This document shows positions 46,189-58,962 of a DNA stretch of 64,000 nt, in pieces. The position numbers and the translations under genes are program-made. The stretch covers positions 745,756 through 809,755 of the forward strand of contig JAGFNQ010001614.1 of NCBI GenBank assembly GCA_024364735.1, in the 5' to 3' direction. The notes under the pieces are model-generated. The model had not been told where the DNA came from. It was given only the letters and a program-made list of their open reading frames with translations, and did no database searches. Numbering within the stretch: position 1 is the stretch's first letter; every line of letters begins with the position of its first letter. Source of the stretch: Boesenbergia rotunda. Its lineage: Eukaryota > Streptophyta > Magnoliopsida > Zingiberales > Zingiberaceae.

Positions 46189-47940
46189 TGTTAGTAATAT
46201 GAGAGAAGTGTCCTAAGGCAATCGCCTTATGATCGTAAATATTTATTTTAATAAATGAAAATTTACTATTTGAGTATACATGTTTGTGTATTTGATTGGG
46301 ATCTTAAACTCATTTACTGAATGTCCGCAATACAATTCACAGCATGAGAGAATTTGTGATGAATTCACTACTAGTGATTATCTCTACATGTGCAATTGTG
46401 AAGTATTGAAAATATCCCTAGTCGATGAATTGATAAACACGTACACTATCAATTCTGTTGAGACTAGCATGGGTTATTCTCTAATCAGCTGATTCTCACT
46501 GGCTGGTGACATTGGGATGTCCGGAGATAAACATAAATGCTAGTTAAGGAAACTAGTTCATTAGAGTGACTGACTGTAAAACTTCACATGGTAGTCTATA
46601 TATAGACATGTCAGTGAAGTTCTTACTGCAGCTTAAGTGCGATGTTCCTTTGACTTGCGGTGTTCAAGTCATCTTGGTCATGGAGACTTATACTTTAACA
46701 TCTTAAGCAAGCATCTCCAAGGAGGTGTGGACCCATGATGGTTGGGTATAAGCCGAAGTGCCCGAAGATGTTTGAACAGCCTACAAAGGATTCACCACTC
46801 CTTGCGAGGAGATGTATACCTAGGCCTATCGTCGGATTGTTACTCAAAGCCTCTGGCCAGAGCATGTCATGTTTAGAGTATGAGTCTCTTAAATACATGA
46901 GAGTAATTAGAAATTCAAAGGACGAGAGAACGTTACTTGGGCTAGGTGTGACGTAGTCAGCCTAGTGGGGACTAACACACACAGACCATGTCCTGAACCA
47001 AGTGGGTATAAGATGGTGAAGGGAATGAGGCACGATTCATTAGAGCTGCTGAAGGGTTTCAGAATTATATCTGAGGTCAACCGTTGATCTTTCGATTAAT
47101 AGGGGAACATGATGTACTACTAGGTGCCACTCATGATCGTTCTATAATTGGTTAATTATAGACGGCCAACATAAATCGAAAGCCTATTTAGTCACACGCA
47201 CTACGAGTAATCCGAGGGATTTAAAACGAGTTGAAAATTGGATTTTCTGATCAAGAGAAATAAGTCGAATCTGAATTAATCAGAGGCGCAACGGAAGCTT
47301 AAAATGGCTAAGACTTTTGAAGGCTTATTGAGCGAATTAAATGAGTTTAATTCGCGAGGGTTTGGTTTGGTGTGGCCGGCCAAAGAGGGTGCCCACCCTC
47401 TTTGGTTTGGCCGGCCACTACAAGGAGAGAAAACCAATTTATTTGGTTTAAATTATAAAATAAATCAAGCGCGATTTGTTTTATAAAATTATGGATAAAT
47501 AAATCTATATAATCAAATTTACATAAAGAGATTTATATAAAGACATTTGTAGAAATTTATTCTTTTTTATGGAAATTAAAATGAACCATGGATCGGTTTA
47601 TTTTAATTTTATAAAATCAATTATGAATTGATTTTTCCATGATAAGAAAAATTTATAAATTTCTTGTAAATTTTATTCCATAATTAAAAAGAGAGATGTA
47701 TTTGTTTTATTATAAAGTTAGTTATAATAAAACTAGGCATAACGGAATAATTCACAAGAAAATTTATAAGATAAATTTCTTATGAAAATTTATTCCGTTA
47801 ATTCCGTTAAAGGGGAGACTTGGCAAGGGAGAGACTACTATATAAAGGAACCAAGGGCAAGCCTTCAATTCCAATCAATTAATCAAGAGATTAAGAAGCT
47901 CTCTCTCTCTCCCTTATTCTCTCTCTCTCTCTAGGGCTGG
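46189..47940 (+). repeat. Angela-like LTR fragment in plus orientation
   Basis: It starts TGTTAGTAATATGAG, the sense start of the family whose other copies here are on the minus strand. It is cut at 47940, within AGGGCTGG that corresponds to the AGGGCCGG repeats near 5860, where an Athila-like LTR starts. The missing LTR end is not found beyond 56167. A (CT)n tract lies at about 47900-47932. The 70-codon frame is open at 46280-46492. Confidence 0.85.
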
Positions 47941-50243
47941 TGATAACCGTTTTTGTCGTGTTACGGTTTCAAATACAATTAAGATATCGAATTCCTCTAA
48001 ACTAATGTAGCATAGAGTAACTCGAGTCGTCTCCCAACGAATGTAGTTGGTGCAAGATAATTCTCATGATCGTATTTTATTGCTTTTGGGTTTTGGATAT
48101 GAAACTGGGTTTTGGATTTAAGAGCTAGGACTACGAAATGAATAACAGAGCAGGTATGAAATCTAGTCTAATTAAGGAAATACAGTGCAGGTAATGAAAT
48201 CTAATTTAGCCTGACTACAATTGCGGTAAAGAAAAAAAACAACTAGAGATTAAGCATTAACAAAACTAACATGGAACAAAACTACAGCATTGAAGAAATC
48301 TAATCTAACCTAACTTAATTGCATTTAAATGAAAACATGTAACCTAAAGCAATAGGAAAAGCAACACAAAACTAGAGTTAATCAACTAAGAAACATCACA
48401 ATTGAAAATTTTGTTCTAAGAAACATTTAAACAAACACATGAGAGGCATACTAAAAAAAATGGCTTCAAGAACATTCCATTTGCAATAGGGAAAATTTAT
48501 CCAATACAAACATTTAACAATTAAACCCATAACATTCAACAATCAAGACAAATCATCAAGCAACAATTAAACTGCAAGTTTAGCTAATGAAAGGAGCTGC
48601 CGAATCTGTGATGAACTGCCGGAAATGGGTTGCTGATGGAGTTGCTGTAACTGAACTCTGCTGAAGAAAATACTTGCTAGAAGAACACTGCACGAAGTAA
48701 TCTGAGTTTGAATTGGGGAATTCTGAAGTGAACTCTGCTGAAGAAGAACTGTCCAGAAGTGATCGAATTGCTGTAAGTCTGCAAGAAGTAATCTACTGGA
48801 ATGGAACTGATGAAGATAAATTGATGCTCGAATCTGATGAAGGCTGGATGAAGGAATTGCTGCCGGAAATGGAACAAGGAAGAAGCTGCTGCCGGAGAAT
48901 TGCTGTGATCAGAAACTAAACTGCTGGAATTGATCAGATGAAGCTGACAAAGAAGAAGTTGCAAAGAAATAACTGCTGAAATTAAAATAATTGCTGTAAA
49001 GGAAAACAATCGAAGAATTTCGGTAAGGGAATGGATCGCCGGCGGTGGAGTCGACTAAGGTTTGGAACCCCCAGAGCCCTAGCTTCGTCCGGTAGCGTGT
49101 GGTGAAGGGAGATGGCTGGCTTCTCTCCGAACCCCGAAAGAGAACCCTTCCTCTCTTCTCTCCGAACCCCGAAAGAGAAGAGGTGGATGTGGATACCGTG
49201 GCGATGATGAACTCCGGCCGTGAAGGTGGATGAACGAGTCGGGAACCCCTCAAACTCGGTTGATCGGAGCTCTGGCCGACTAGGTTTGGAACCCCTAACC
49301 CTAGTTGCGGCGACGATGAAGATGGAGGAGGAGAAGGATCGCCGCGAGCCCTGCGTGTGGAGTCGATACCCTAGCTTCTCCGCGTCTGCCCCTTTTTGAT
49401 CTGCGCGTGAGTTCGGTCAGCCAAACCAATTCGTGTTTGATTCAGCCAAGGGTTCAGTCAACAGTGCTTGAGTTCAATCAAGCCAAGCAGTTCGGTTCAG
49501 TCAGCAGCCAAGCTTCAGCTCTGGTCCAGCTCTGGTTCAGTCTAGTCCGAGTTCGGTCCAGTCAGTGGTTCAGTCCTGGGTTCGGTTCAGTCAAGCCAAG
49601 CCAGTTGAGTCCAATCAATGGTTCAGTCCAGTCAGCTTAGAAGGAGATTAACAACGAACGGCTGAGATCGATTTGGCTTCATCCAATGGTTAGATCTCTT
49701 CCGATCTGAACCAAACTCCACAGATCTCAATCAATGGTCTTGATATACCTATCCCCAGCTCGGATTGAACAGATCAGTGGCGGATGGTCCAGATCTTCCC
49801 TTTTTCTTGAATGGATGGTCTAGAACATCTTGAGCTCGATCCAACAGTCAGATCACTTCTGATTTGGCTGAAATTTTTAGATCTTGATCTCTGGTCATGA
49901 TTGATTCTATCTTAGGTTCGGATCGACCAGAAGTTGACCGATGGCACAGATCTAGCCGTTCTCTAGAATGGACGGCTCCTATAATCTGATGCTTGATCCT
50001 TTTGATCTGGATCCAATCCTGACTCAAGTCTGACCCGATTTGATCTAGGTCCATGATCAATTGAAGCCTACAAAATGATATTCAAATTTAGTACCAAAAA
50101 TATCCCAAATACACAAAGATTAGAATTAAATGTCAAAATGAAGGGAATACATGAAACCTAATAAAATTACAAACTTAAGCATATAAAATATGGATCAACA
50201 TGGATTTTAGAGCAGAAAATAATCAACAAAATGATGGTTATCA
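47941..50243 (-). repeat. Athila-like 3' LTR (2303 bp)
   Basis: It begins TGATAACCGTTTTTGTCG and ends ATGATGGTTATCA. It resembles the right LTR through most of its length but is clearly diverged near 48560-48700. No gene is seen; short plus-strand frames at 48713-49640 arise from CTGAAG/GAACTG repeats. Confidence 0.85.
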
Positions 50244-52366
50244 ACTCCCCCACACTTATTCTTGCACGTCTCGGGCAAGTAAACAAAACTACAAGAAAAC
50301 AACATATCTCCCAAACATTACATCCCCTATCAATACTTTAAGAAATAATAAAAGAAAGTTACTTAAGATCATCAAGTCTCAAGCATCCATGTATTTATGG
50401 TTTCAAATCTCACATAAATCAAAAGTATGGTAATTTCATCAACTTGAATAAACTAAGCATGACAAAAACCTCACAAGATGGATATATGCACTGATGCTCA
50501 CAAAAATAACAGATATGGAAGTGGAGTTCTCTCAAAACATTCATGACATTGCACTACCATATGCTTGCTTATCTTCTACTTCTCCACTACTATAACATAA
50601 GTACACAAATCAAGAGGGCTTTTCAATGAACAATAATGAAACCAAGTACTAACAAGAGAACAAGAATGGTAGATAACAAAGAAGATCATAGAGAGCATGA
50701 AAGAAGATCAAAGAGAAGATGAGAGCATTGGGGTAATTAACATGATGTATACAATCAAACAATAGTCCAAAGTAAATAACTCAATCAAACCTCCAACACT
50801 CAAAATTCTCCTTTCACATTCTCAATGCACTACATATCAACAATTTATAACATCTCTCAAAGTGCATGTAGGGATTAACAACATAACTCTTGAATTTCTC
50901 TAAACAATAACATCAAAAGAGTACACATCAAGAAAATATTCCTTTTTGTTCATCACTAATACAATCTCAAATGCTTGAGGAATTTTTTTTTTTCACATAG
51001 AGAGATTTTTTCTTCACTCTTTTTTTTCATCTTTATTATTTTTTCTATCTCTCTTTCTTCTTTTTTTTTCACATAGAGAGATTTTCTTTCTTTTTTTTTC
51101 AAAAAGAGATTTTTTTTTCACACAAGCATTCGTCCATATACACTTGTCTCCCCCCCCCACACTTAAACTTTGAGCGTCTCGCGAAAACTACTAAATATGT
51201 ATCAAAGCATGATAACATCTCAAACTTACAATAGTAGAGACTAATAATAGACAAATAAAAATGTACTCATCATGCAATCACCCCATGCTTTCATCGAATG
51301 CTCAAGGGAAGATAAGCTAACAAGGATATGACAATGAGAATATAGTGACAATGAGAAAGACGATGGAACAGGAAAGTAATAGGTGAAACGCTCTCTAGTA
51401 ACAATAGCAAGGTAGAGGGAAAACTAAGAGTTCAACAAGAAAGGTTGCCTCTATCATATTCATGTAAGCTTATATTAATGTAATTTCAAAAAGAATCAAA
51501 GCAAGTTCTAGAGTGTCAAGAATCACAAATGTTATCACACATAAGAGGATTAAGGAAAGGCATGGCAATATCCTCACTAGGTGAACAATAAAACTGTCAT
51601 GCTTAATCTAACAAGATAGAGTCCATCACCATAACAAATGACTAAATGCAATTAATGTCCCCAAGCATACCAAGGAAACCAAAACTCGATAATCAGACTT
51701 AACTATCTTTTATGATTCTCAAAGCATAATAAAGGAACATGTAAGGAGATACAACTCAAAATCAAACAAGGTTTATTCAAGACCAAACAAAATGCAGAAT
51801 GAGAAAGCAAAACATGAATGCAAAGTATAAAAGTAAACAAACATGCAAGTATAAACATAAAGAAAAACAAGAAAAGGAAAGTAAAGGAACAAACTCCCCT
51901 TTATTCCTGGCGGCTGGAGTCTATCAAGAAGTACCTCCATCGTGGTAGTGGAGGAGTAGGGTAGCTGAGAGAGTTAGGACTCCCCCACACTTGAACTTTA
52001 CAGAAAAATCTCGGTGGCCGAAGGCGATTTAGGTCAAGATCCAGTAAGGAATGGAGTGCTAATGTCCTTCTCCTCCTCTTGATGCTTTTGAAGTCCTTCC
52101 AGGAGGTTGGAGTCTGTTCAGATGGAGCACCCACTCCTAAGTCTTCTAAACCCTGCAAAACAATGTAATACCTCTCTCAAGCGTGCAGGGTAAAAGAAAT
52201 AAAATCAGTCGCATATCCAAATGTATCACATAAAAATCATCTGTATCTCAATGAATTCACAAAAATCCACCAAGGAATTCAGAAACTTATACCACCATGA
52301 AATCTATTTGGATACCTCAATGGAATTTTCACAATTATAGTCCAACAAGAATGTATCAAGCATGCA
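50244..52366 (-). other. Athila-like 3' noncoding region with three PPT-like motifs
   Basis: AAGTGTGGGGG (minus strand) occurs next to the LTR at 50244-50260, again at about 51150-51166 in a longer G-run, and at about 51980-51994. A T/CTTTT-rich tract fills 50980-51125. An 85-codon minus-strand frame at 51901-52158 (start MQGLEDLGVG) has no recognised domain and I do not call it a gene. Confidence 0.6.
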
Positions 52367-53962
52367 TCACAACCCTGAAATCAACATGGGTACCTCCATA
52401 AGTTTTTCACACTCAACTTCAGCATAAGATATAGCAAGAGATTCATCATAATAAACCACATCAATTTCAGGCTCTTCTAAAATTTTTTCACAATTCATAT
52501 ACACAAAAGATGTATCAAAAGATTCATCATCACAAACAACATCAATTTGGGGCACTTCTAAAATTTTTTCACAATTCATATCCACAAAAGATGTATCAAG
52601 GGATTCATCATAACAAACAACATCAATTCTAGGTGCCTCTAAAAATCTTTTACAATCAATAAAATCAGTCTGAAACACCTCTATGCAATCTTCAGAAGAA
52701 ATAGAAGGAATACTTACCTGATCTTGCTGAAAAATACCTGGAGGTTCTACAAGAAATACCTCCATCTCAGGCTCAAATTCTGGGTGACATTCAACTGGAA
52801 TAGGTGATCCTTGGGTACTTGCTCCCATCATGCAAGCCCCTACACTTTCTGGAAATGGTGGTGGTCCCTGGGGCTTAGTGCAATCCCCTACACCTATGGA
52901 ATCATCTCCTATGCATGCTTCTCCAGTAATTTCTGCAGCAACAATATTAGAAAGATTAGGACCATCAATAACACTAACATCAGAAAATAAAAGATAAGAA
53001 GGGTCCTGTAGTGCTTCAGAATCTTTTTCTTGAGCTGAAAAATTTGGAATTGAATTTTGAACAGGAATCTCTGGAGGGATACATGCTCTAGGTTTCCTGA
53101 TTTTAATGGCTTCTTCTTCTTCTTCTATCAACCTCCACATTAGTTCACGATCATACCCCTTAAAATCCTGTGTAGCCTGAGGAGATGGTTGGCTTGATCC
53201 TTGAACTTGCATTTGATTCATTTGACTAGCAATTTGTCCAACGCCTCTTTCGATGTCCTGAAGCCTTTGTTGCTTTTGATGATATTGTACAACTTGTTGA
53301 AACATCTCCTCCATTCTTTGTTGTTGAGCCTCATTCTCATTAAGATTCTCAAAGCCTCCTTGATTGGTGTGGAACTCCTGTTGGCCTTGAAATGTAGCAT
53401 AAGGTTGCTGAAGACCAAGAATTGGCTGTGAATTCTGAAATTGGAACTGTTGGGGCTGCTCAAATGGTTGAATGGGTTGATTAAACTGCTGAAAATTGGA
53501 TTGATAGCATAGATAATGTTGCTGGAAATTATTGTTCTGAAAATTCTGGAGTTGGGGCTGACATTGTTGAAATTGTGGCTGAAAAAACTGATTTGTTTGC
53601 TGAAATTGGTTGAGATGCTGACATTGTGGCTGCCCTTGCTGAATTTGATAGTTTGGTAGCTGGAAATTCTGGAATTGTGGCTGCCCAATCTGAGTTTGCT
53701 GCTGGAATTGTTGTGGTTGTTGGAAGTTTAAATCGGGCTGCCGAAAATATTGGTTTTGCTACTGAAACTGTTGACATGGCTGCTGGTAAGTAGATGCATG
53801 ACTGTTGGATCTTTGTTGGATCACATGATTCAACCAAAATTTTAACTCTGACAGTATACTTGTGATCTCTTTACAGTCCTCTGGTGACAACATTTTGATC
53901 TTGCCGCCTGCCACCAAACAAACAAGAAAAATGACAGTAACCGTATATAAAAGATAAAGCAA
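52367..53962 (-). pseudogene. Athila-like gag-derived Q-rich and 27-residue-repeat protein, one internal stop
   Basis: One minus-strand frame runs from about 53962 to 52367 with a single TAG at 53759-53761. After an N-terminal segment (LSPEDCKEITSILSELKFWL) comes a glutamine-rich stretch of about 140 residues (53758-53330), a coiled-coil-like QRLQDIERGVGQIASQMNQM near 53260, YDRELMWRLIEEEEEAIK near 53130, GDDSIGVGDC near 52890, then three and a third copies of a 27-residue repeat (YDESLDTSFVDMNCEKILE core, 52650-52390). The capsid part of Athila gag is absent, since only about 40 bp separate the frame from the PBS. No function can be assigned; the Q-rich part resembles the region after capsid in Athila gag. 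Confidence 0.7.
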
Positions 53963-54005
53963 TCAGAACAAAATCAAAAGATAGAATTATCAAGCACCAC
54001 TACAT

Positions 54006-54023
54006 TCCCCGGCAACGGCGCCA
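54006..54023 (-). other. tRNA-Asp primer binding site
   Basis: The minus-strand sequence TGGCGCCGTTGCCGGGGA is the Athila-type PBS, complementary to the 3' end of plant tRNA-Asp, four bases from the LTR. Confidence 0.92.
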
Positions 54024-54027
54024 AATT

Positions 54028-56167
54028 TGATAACCGTTTTTTTGTCGTGTTACGGTTTCAAATACAATTTAAGTACCGAATTCCTCTAAACTAATGTAGC
54101 ATAGAGTAACTTGAGTCGTCTCCCAACGAATGTAGTTGGTGCAAGATAATTCTTAGATCGTATTTTATTGCTTTTGGGTTTTGGGATATGAAATTGGGTT
54201 TTGGATTTGAACGATTATACTATGAAAAGAAATGACAAGCAGGTATGAAATCTAGTTCTAATTAAAGAAAGACAGTGCAGGTTAGAAATCTAATTTATCC
54301 TAACTACCATTGCAGAAAAGAAAAGGACAACTGAGAATTAAGCATTAACAAACTGAACACAGAACATAAATCTACAGCATTAAAGAAATCTAATCTCCTA
54401 ACTTAATTGCATTAAACTGAAGAAAGAAACCTAAAGCATGGGAAAGAGCAACACAAAATCTAAGTAAGCAACTAAGAAACATTACAATGGAAATTACTAG
54501 TTCTAAGCAACATTTATCAAACACATGCAAGGCATACTAAAAAATTGGATTGAGTACGTGCCAATTGATAGGGGAAGATCTATCCAATACAAACTTTTAA
54601 CATCAATCACAAACAACTCAATTAAGCACAATTAACATTCGAATCTAATGAACATCCAATTGAAACATTCAATTAAGAGGTAAGCTGCTGCCAAATGGTT
54701 CTGCCGAAACTGATGAATAAGAAACTGCTGAGCTATGAAAAACGGCTGAAATGAAACTGTGAAGAAAACTGTTGATGCTAATTGCTTGACTGAAGAAGAA
54801 TCTACTGGAATGGAACTGATGAAGAAAATTGATGCTGAATCTGATGAAGGCTGGATGAAGAATTGCTGGGAATGAACAGGAAGCTGCTGCCGGAGAACCT
54901 GTGAAGAAATGTAAACAGCTGGAAGAAACTGCTGACGAAATGTAAGAACTTGGACGAATTGCTGTAAAGAAAAATAGAAGAAAGAAATCAGTAAAAATTG
55001 ATCGCCGTTCGGGTGAAGTGGATGATCGTCGACTAGGGTCGAACCCCGTGCCCTAGCTGTGGAGGTGCTGGATGAAGTGCTGGACGACACGTTGCTGAGC
55101 TCGAACCCCCAAAGCCCTACTTTGGTCGCCGGTGATGAAAATGGAGGAAAGTTCTCTCCGAACCCCGAAAGAGAACCCTTCCTCTCTTCTCTCCGAACCC
55201 CGAAAGAGAAGAGATGGATGTGGATACCGGCCGGCGACGATGAAGGTGGATTGGCTCACCGGCGGTGAAGGTGGATTGGAGAATCGGTGGGATGGATGAG
55301 AAGGATCGCGCGCTGTTTGATTGCCTGCTGCGCGTGGATTCAGCCATGGTTCGGTCCAGTCAAGCCAGCTCAGCTTGCGTTTGAGTTTGATCAGATCGAG
55401 TCCTTCTTATGTGCTTCAACCCAGCAGCTAGGTTCAGTCATGGGTTTGGTCCAGTCAACCAGAGCTCAGAAAATGGATTCAGTCAAGTCAGTTTTGGTTT
55501 AGCTCAGATTCGGCCCTGGTTCAGTCAATGATTCAGTCTTGATTCATTGGTTCAGCCATATGGTGATGGAAGCAACAAACGGCTGAGATCAATTTGGCTT
55601 CATCCAACGGTCAGATCTTTTCAGATCTGAACCAAACTTCACAGATCCCAATCAATGGTCTTGATCTAACTGTCCCCAGCTCGGATTGACCGGATCAGTG
55701 GTGGATGGTCCAGATTTTCTTTTTTTCTTGAATGGATGGTCTAGAACATCTTGAGCTCGATCCAACGGTCAGATCACTTCTGATTTGGCTAAAATTTTCA
55801 GATCTTGGTCTCTGGTCATGATTGATTCTATCTTGGACTCGGATCGACCAGAAGTTGACCGATGGCTCAGATCTAACCGTTCTCTAGAATGGACGGTTCC
55901 TATCAATCCGATGCTTGATCCCTTTGATCTGGATCCAATGCTGACTCAAGTCTGACCCGATTTGATCTAAGTCCATGATCAATTGAAGCCTACAAAAATG
56001 ATATTCAAATTTAGTGCCAAAAATATCCCAAATATACAAAGATTAGAATTAAATGCCAAAATGAAGGGAATACATGAAACCTAATAAAATTGCAAACTTA
56101 AGCATATAAAATGTGGATCAAACATGGATTTTAGAGCCTAAAATAATCAACAAAATAATGGTTATCA
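54028..56167 (-). repeat. Athila-like 5' LTR (2140 bp)
   Basis: It begins TGATAACCGTTTTTTTGTCG and ends ATAATGGTTATCA. It shares blocks with the left LTR but is diverged and shorter in 54560-54700. The right neighbour is a satellite array that starts in mid-unit. Confidence 0.85.
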
Positions 56168-57120
56168 CCAATCCAAGGTTCGTGGGAGCAGGCCTACTTA
56201 TAACTCGCGTGGAGCGAGAGTCTGGCTTCTCGGTCGGGGACATCTCAGGGAGCATGGGTTGCCACGCGTCCGGCTGAGAGCCGATCCGAGGTTCGTCGGA
56301 GATGGCCCACTTATAACTCACGCGAAGCGAGATTCTAGCTTCTCGGTCGGGGACATCTCAGGGAGCATGGGTCGCCATGCGTCCGGCTGAGAGCCGATCC
56401 AAGGTTCGTGGGAGCAGGTCCACTTATAACTCGCGCGAAGCGAGAGTCTGCCTTCTCGGTCGGGGACGTCTCAGGGAGCGTGGGTCGCCTTGCGTCCAGC
56501 AGAGAGCCGATCCGAGGTTCGTGGGAGCAGGCTCACTTATAAATCGCGTGGAGCTAGAGTCTGGTATCTCGGTCGGGGGCATCTCAGGGAGCGTGGGTTG
56601 CCACGCGTCCGACTGAGAGCCGATCCTAGGTTCGTGGGAGCAGACCCACTTATAACTCGTGTGGAGCGAGAGTCTGACTTCTCGGATGGGGACATCTCAG
56701 GGAGCGTGGTCGCCGCGCGTCCGGCTGAGAGCCGATCCGAGGTTCGTGGGAGCAGGCCCACTTATAACTCATGCGGAACGAGAGTCTGGCTTCTTGGTCT
56801 GGGACATCTCAGGGAGCATGGGTCGCCACGCGTCCGGCTGAGAGTCGATCCGAGGTTCGTGGGAACATCCCTAATTATAACTCGCGTGGAGCGAGAGTCT
56901 GGCTTCTCAGTCGGGGTCATCTCAAGGAGCGTGGGTCGCCACACGTCCGGATGAGAGCCAGTCCGAGGTTCGTGGGAGCAGACCCACTTATAACTCGCCG
57001 GGGCGAGAGTCTGGCTTCTCGGTCAGGGACATCTCAGGGAGCGTCAGTCGCCATGCCTCCGGTTGAGAGCTGATCCGAGGGTTGTGGGAGCAGGCCCACT
57101 TATAACTCACCGGGGCGAGA
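56168..57120. repeat. 113-bp GC-rich satellite, array 1
   Basis: About eight and a half tandem units are seen; GGACATCTCA recurs at about 56238, 56351, 56464, 56578, 56690, 56802, 56915 and 57026. A unit holds GGGAGCGTGGGTCGCCACGC, CCGATCCGAGGTTCGTGGGA, CACTTATAACTCGCGCGGAG and CGAGAGTCTGGCTTCTCGG. The ACTCGC/GCGAGAGT pair is an inverted repeat, and units vary in having ACTCGCGCGGAG or ACTCGCCGGGG. It translates in all frames to spurious arginine/serine-rich ORFs. Confidence 0.95.
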
Positions 57121-57129
57121 GTATGGGTA

Positions 57130-57890
57130 CTACTCTGACGACGTGGACAATCCGTCTTCCAATGTCCTGATTGTTTGCACACAATGCACTTGCCTTTCGG
57201 CTTCTTTATGCATCCCTGAGGTCCCTGTAATCCTGCTGCTTTCTTTGCCTCAGAATGTTTCTTCTTCTTCTTTTCTTTCGGTTTAGAAGTAGAAACTTCT
57301 TAAGCAATGAAAGTCTGTGAACCCTGAAGAGAAACCACCTCTGCCACCTCAAGTTCTGTCAGAAGATCAACCCATGAATATGAACGCTTGTCCATATTGT
57401 AGCTTAGGCGAAACTTCTCAAAACTCACTGGTAGAGATTGGAGGATAAGATCGACTTGGGTTTCCCCATCAATTTGAGCTCCAAGGATTTCTGTCTCCTT
57501 CAGCCAATCCATCATTTTGAGGACATGTTTCCTCATGGGCATACCCTCAACCAAGATGGTTGTAGTCAAGTTCTTCATTACCTTTTGCCTAGCGGCTCGA
57601 TTACTTTGACCAAAGAGTTCATCGAGTTTGGATGTTTTTTCACTGGTAATGGAAGAAGCCTGATTTTGATGACCTTCGGTCGTCTCGTCTGCTTCTAGCC
57701 ATTTCCTAAAATATTCAAACTCCTCTTCAGTATTAATCTCGTTAGGCTTTTCGGTACAGAACTCGGCAAGATCACACTTAGGTTCCTCGGCAGTAGAGAC
57801 AAAATCCATATTTAATTCCCAATCCATTTTATCACTAGGGGCATTTAATTGGTTTTCTCCTTGAATTAGGTCAAGTGGGTCTAGATCCAT
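57130..57890 (-). pseudogene. Ty1-copia gag with CCHC knuckle, nonsense codon and 3' truncation
   Basis: From the ATG at 57888-57890 (MDLDPLDLIQGENQ) the frame contains FGQSNRAARQKVMKN, VLKMMDWLKETEILGAQID and LPVSFEKFRLSYNMDKRSYS, the usual copia gag core. A TAA at 57300-57302 interrupts it, after which the same frame gives the lysine-rich linker KPKEKKKKKHSEAKK and the knuckle CIVCKQSGHWKTDCPRRQ near 57185-57135. The frame then passes into satellite sequence. The upstream ATG at 57992 is less likely as start. Confidence 0.85.
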
Positions 57891-58948
57891 TTTAGAATAC
57901 CTGAGAATCATAACAATCACACACTTTAGATTTATAAAATAAATTGACACCTCAATACAATTTATTACAAAATCTACCAACACCTCAAACACCGAGAATT
58001 TCGTATGTCACGATGGTGTGGACGTATATGAACTCTACATTCGTGAGAGGAGGTTTTACCCATTAATTTTACTATCTTGTCATCCTAACCTTTTGACAAG
58101 TAAAATTAATAGTTGATCCTCTTCGACCTTACAAATGATAGCAGTGACTCCGATAGGGAGGATACTATTATTTATATCTAAGTGTTTACCACTATACGAC
58201 ACCAAGAAAAATTATTTCTGATTATGTGTCTTCCGATGGGGAAGTACACATGCTCGTCAATAATTTCCTATAGTCTTTTCTGACCTAGTGATCTGCAGAA
58301 CAAGTCCATCCGATGGGGAGGAAGGCACTCAGAGCTGACGCGCATACTTGTTCGCATCACATATCAGATTGTAGTAGAGGTCATGGGACCCTTAGGGTCC
58401 CTCTCCCACTTAGTTATTTGCGTTGAGGTTTTTACATGCATTCACACAACAAGCACATAAACCAAAAATAATAATAGAGCATATGAAAAAATCCTAGATT
58501 TTTCCAACTATTATGGCCTTGGTCTCCAATGCGCCTCCAGTTGTGTCATCACATCGTCCACTCCATCCTATCCATGCTCGAGCCACCATGAAGGAGTCAC
58601 CAAGCCGAGATGACTAGCTAACTAATTTACATCCATTGATCCTATACTCCACGAAGGAGTGTACATGTCATCTAAATCAAAAGTAAATAGAAAGTTTGGC
58701 TAAACAAGTGTCATATTTAATTACAAAAATCAAATAACTTATCTAGCCTCGTCAACCCTGAGGATTCAATTAATTTACACCAAGAACAATCAATCACATA
58801 CAAACAACACAATTGCCATAATAGTTGGAATCTAATGTCTGCAACACAAAGTTAGCTTACGCACATCCAAATATCATCCAGCAAAATAATGTACATGATA
58901 ATGTGCAGAAAAATAACCAAATCATAAACACACAAAACCGGAAACACA
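57891..58948 (-). other. copia leader between gag and PBS
   Basis: No coding frame is supported. Repeated YCCGATRGGGAGG-like words lie at about 58150, 58230 and 58310. The region ends at the primer binding site. Confidence 0.55.
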
Positions 58949-58962
58949 GCTCTGATACCAAT

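Larger units (their letters stand above)
47941..56167 (-). mobile_element. non-autonomous Athila-like Ty3-gypsy element
   Basis: Two LTRs with TGATAACCG / GGTTATCA ends (47941-50243 and 54028-56167) flank a 3.8-kb interior. The PBS at 54006-54023 reads on the minus strand TGGCGCCGTTGCCGGGGA, the tRNA-Asp site used by Athila. The PPT complement at 50244 (ACTCCCCCACACTTATT) fixes minus orientation. The interior encodes only a glutamine-rich and repeat-bearing frame; no protease, RT, RNase H or integrase is seen. The flanks GCTGG (left) and CCAAT (right) do not match. Confidence 0.88.

Noticed and set aside
48713..49640. Small plus-strand ORFs in the Athila-like LTR
   Set aside because: They come from CTGCTG/GAAG and TCAGTC low-complexity repeats, and the right LTR does not keep the same frames.
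51901..52158. 85-codon frame in the Athila-like 3' region
   Set aside because: It has no homology that I recognise and overlaps an internal PPT-like motif; single-copy evidence is too weak.
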